A stretch of DNA of 23,374 nt. Origin: CAYJKB01 sp964370625. GTDB lineage: Bacteria > Bacillota > Clostridia > Oscillospirales > Butyricicoccaceae. The notes beneath the pieces were generated by a model that made no database searches, was not told where the DNA came from, and worked only from the letters and a program-made list of their open reading frames with translations. The stretch lies in assembly GCA_964370625.1 (NCBI GenBank), contig CAYJKB010000034.1:1-23374 (forward strand). The letters run 5' to 3'. Made by a program: the position numbers and the translations under genes. Positions 23,294 to 23,374 of the stretch are shown here, piece after piece (position 1 is the first letter of the stretch; each line of letters opens with the position of its first letter).

Positions 23294-23321
23294 TTTACTT
23301 TTTGACAAGCCCAAAAGTAAA
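23294..23321 (-). repeat. Repeat hairpin 2 (copy 2)
   Basis: TTTACTTTT (23294-23302) pairs with AAAAGTAAA (23313-23321), nine pairs around a ten-base loop. It corresponds to 11958-11985, with one C-G pair exchanged for T-A. Confidence 0.7.
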
Positions 23322-23329
23322 AGCGTTTG

Positions 23330-23353
23330 ATTACTTGTCGCTCAACAAGTAAT
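23330..23353 (-). repeat. Repeat hairpin 1 (copy 2)
   Basis: ATTACTTGT (23330-23338) pairs perfectly with ACAAGTAAT (23345-23353) around CGCTCA on the plus strand; the minus strand forms the matching hairpin. It corresponds to 11927-11950, with a compensated closing pair. Confidence 0.8.
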
Positions 23354-23374
23354 GAAAGAAAAGTTAGTATATTC

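Larger units (their letters stand above)
23110..23374 (-). repeat. Interspersed non-coding repeat, copy 2 (inverted, cut by window end)
   Basis: This is the inverted counterpart of 11914-12172, read on the minus strand. Shared landmarks are GTAAATTTAC (23115-23124), the block 23225-23252 with a single mismatch to copy 1, and both hairpins (23294-23321 and 23330-23353). The beginning of the element lies at or beyond the window end. It sits after the PBP gene in convergent orientation. There is no protein-coding potential of note. Confidence 0.85.

Overview
The window is AT-rich, tightly packed DNA from a spore-forming, low-GC Gram-positive bacterium, most likely of class Clostridia. The evidence is the sporulation genes (ylbJ, yqfC, yqfD), the phoH-ybeY-dgkA-era-recO order, the mraZ-rsmH-ftsL-PBP division cluster, strong AGGAGG-type ribosome binding sites, and a perfect Gram-positive LexA box. 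I cannot place it below class; an affinity to Lachnospirales is only an impression.

Layout. (1) 1-3139: a sodium:solute symporter behind a near-consensus promoter, then an MFS transporter, closed by a long bidirectional terminator. (2) 3156-5916, minus strand: ylbJ, a four-cysteine small protein and a DacF-like D-Ala-D-Ala carboxypeptidase, probably one transcription unit. (3) 6035-11804, plus strand: yqfC, yqfD, phoH, ybeY, dgkA, era, an unrecognised five-helix membrane protein and recO, a close-packed run for sporulation, ribosome maturation, lipid recycling and repair. (4) 11805-12236: non-coding and mostly filled by an interspersed repeat. (5) 12237-14621: mutS2. (6) 14835-18539: an HPr-family protein that lacks the phosphorylatable His15, then uvrC, rsmD, coaD and a coiled-coil protein. 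(7) 18595-22987: the start of the division/cell-wall cluster (mraZ, rsmH, ftsL, a PASTA-bearing class B PBP) with a LexA box upstream. (8) 22988-23374: non-coding, with a small hairpin element and a second, inverted copy of the repeat from region 4, cut by the window end.

Most of the window is housekeeping. The points most worth following are: the roughly 255-nt intergenic repeat, whose two copies have diverged yet keep two hairpins through paired base changes; the Tyr15 HPr/Crh-like protein, which keeps regulatory Ser46; the perfect SOS operator ahead of the division cluster; and two small uncharacterised genes set among conserved ones (the Cys4 protein between ylbJ and dacF, and the membrane protein between era and recO). 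No CRISPR array, tRNA, rRNA, transposase or prophage gene was seen.
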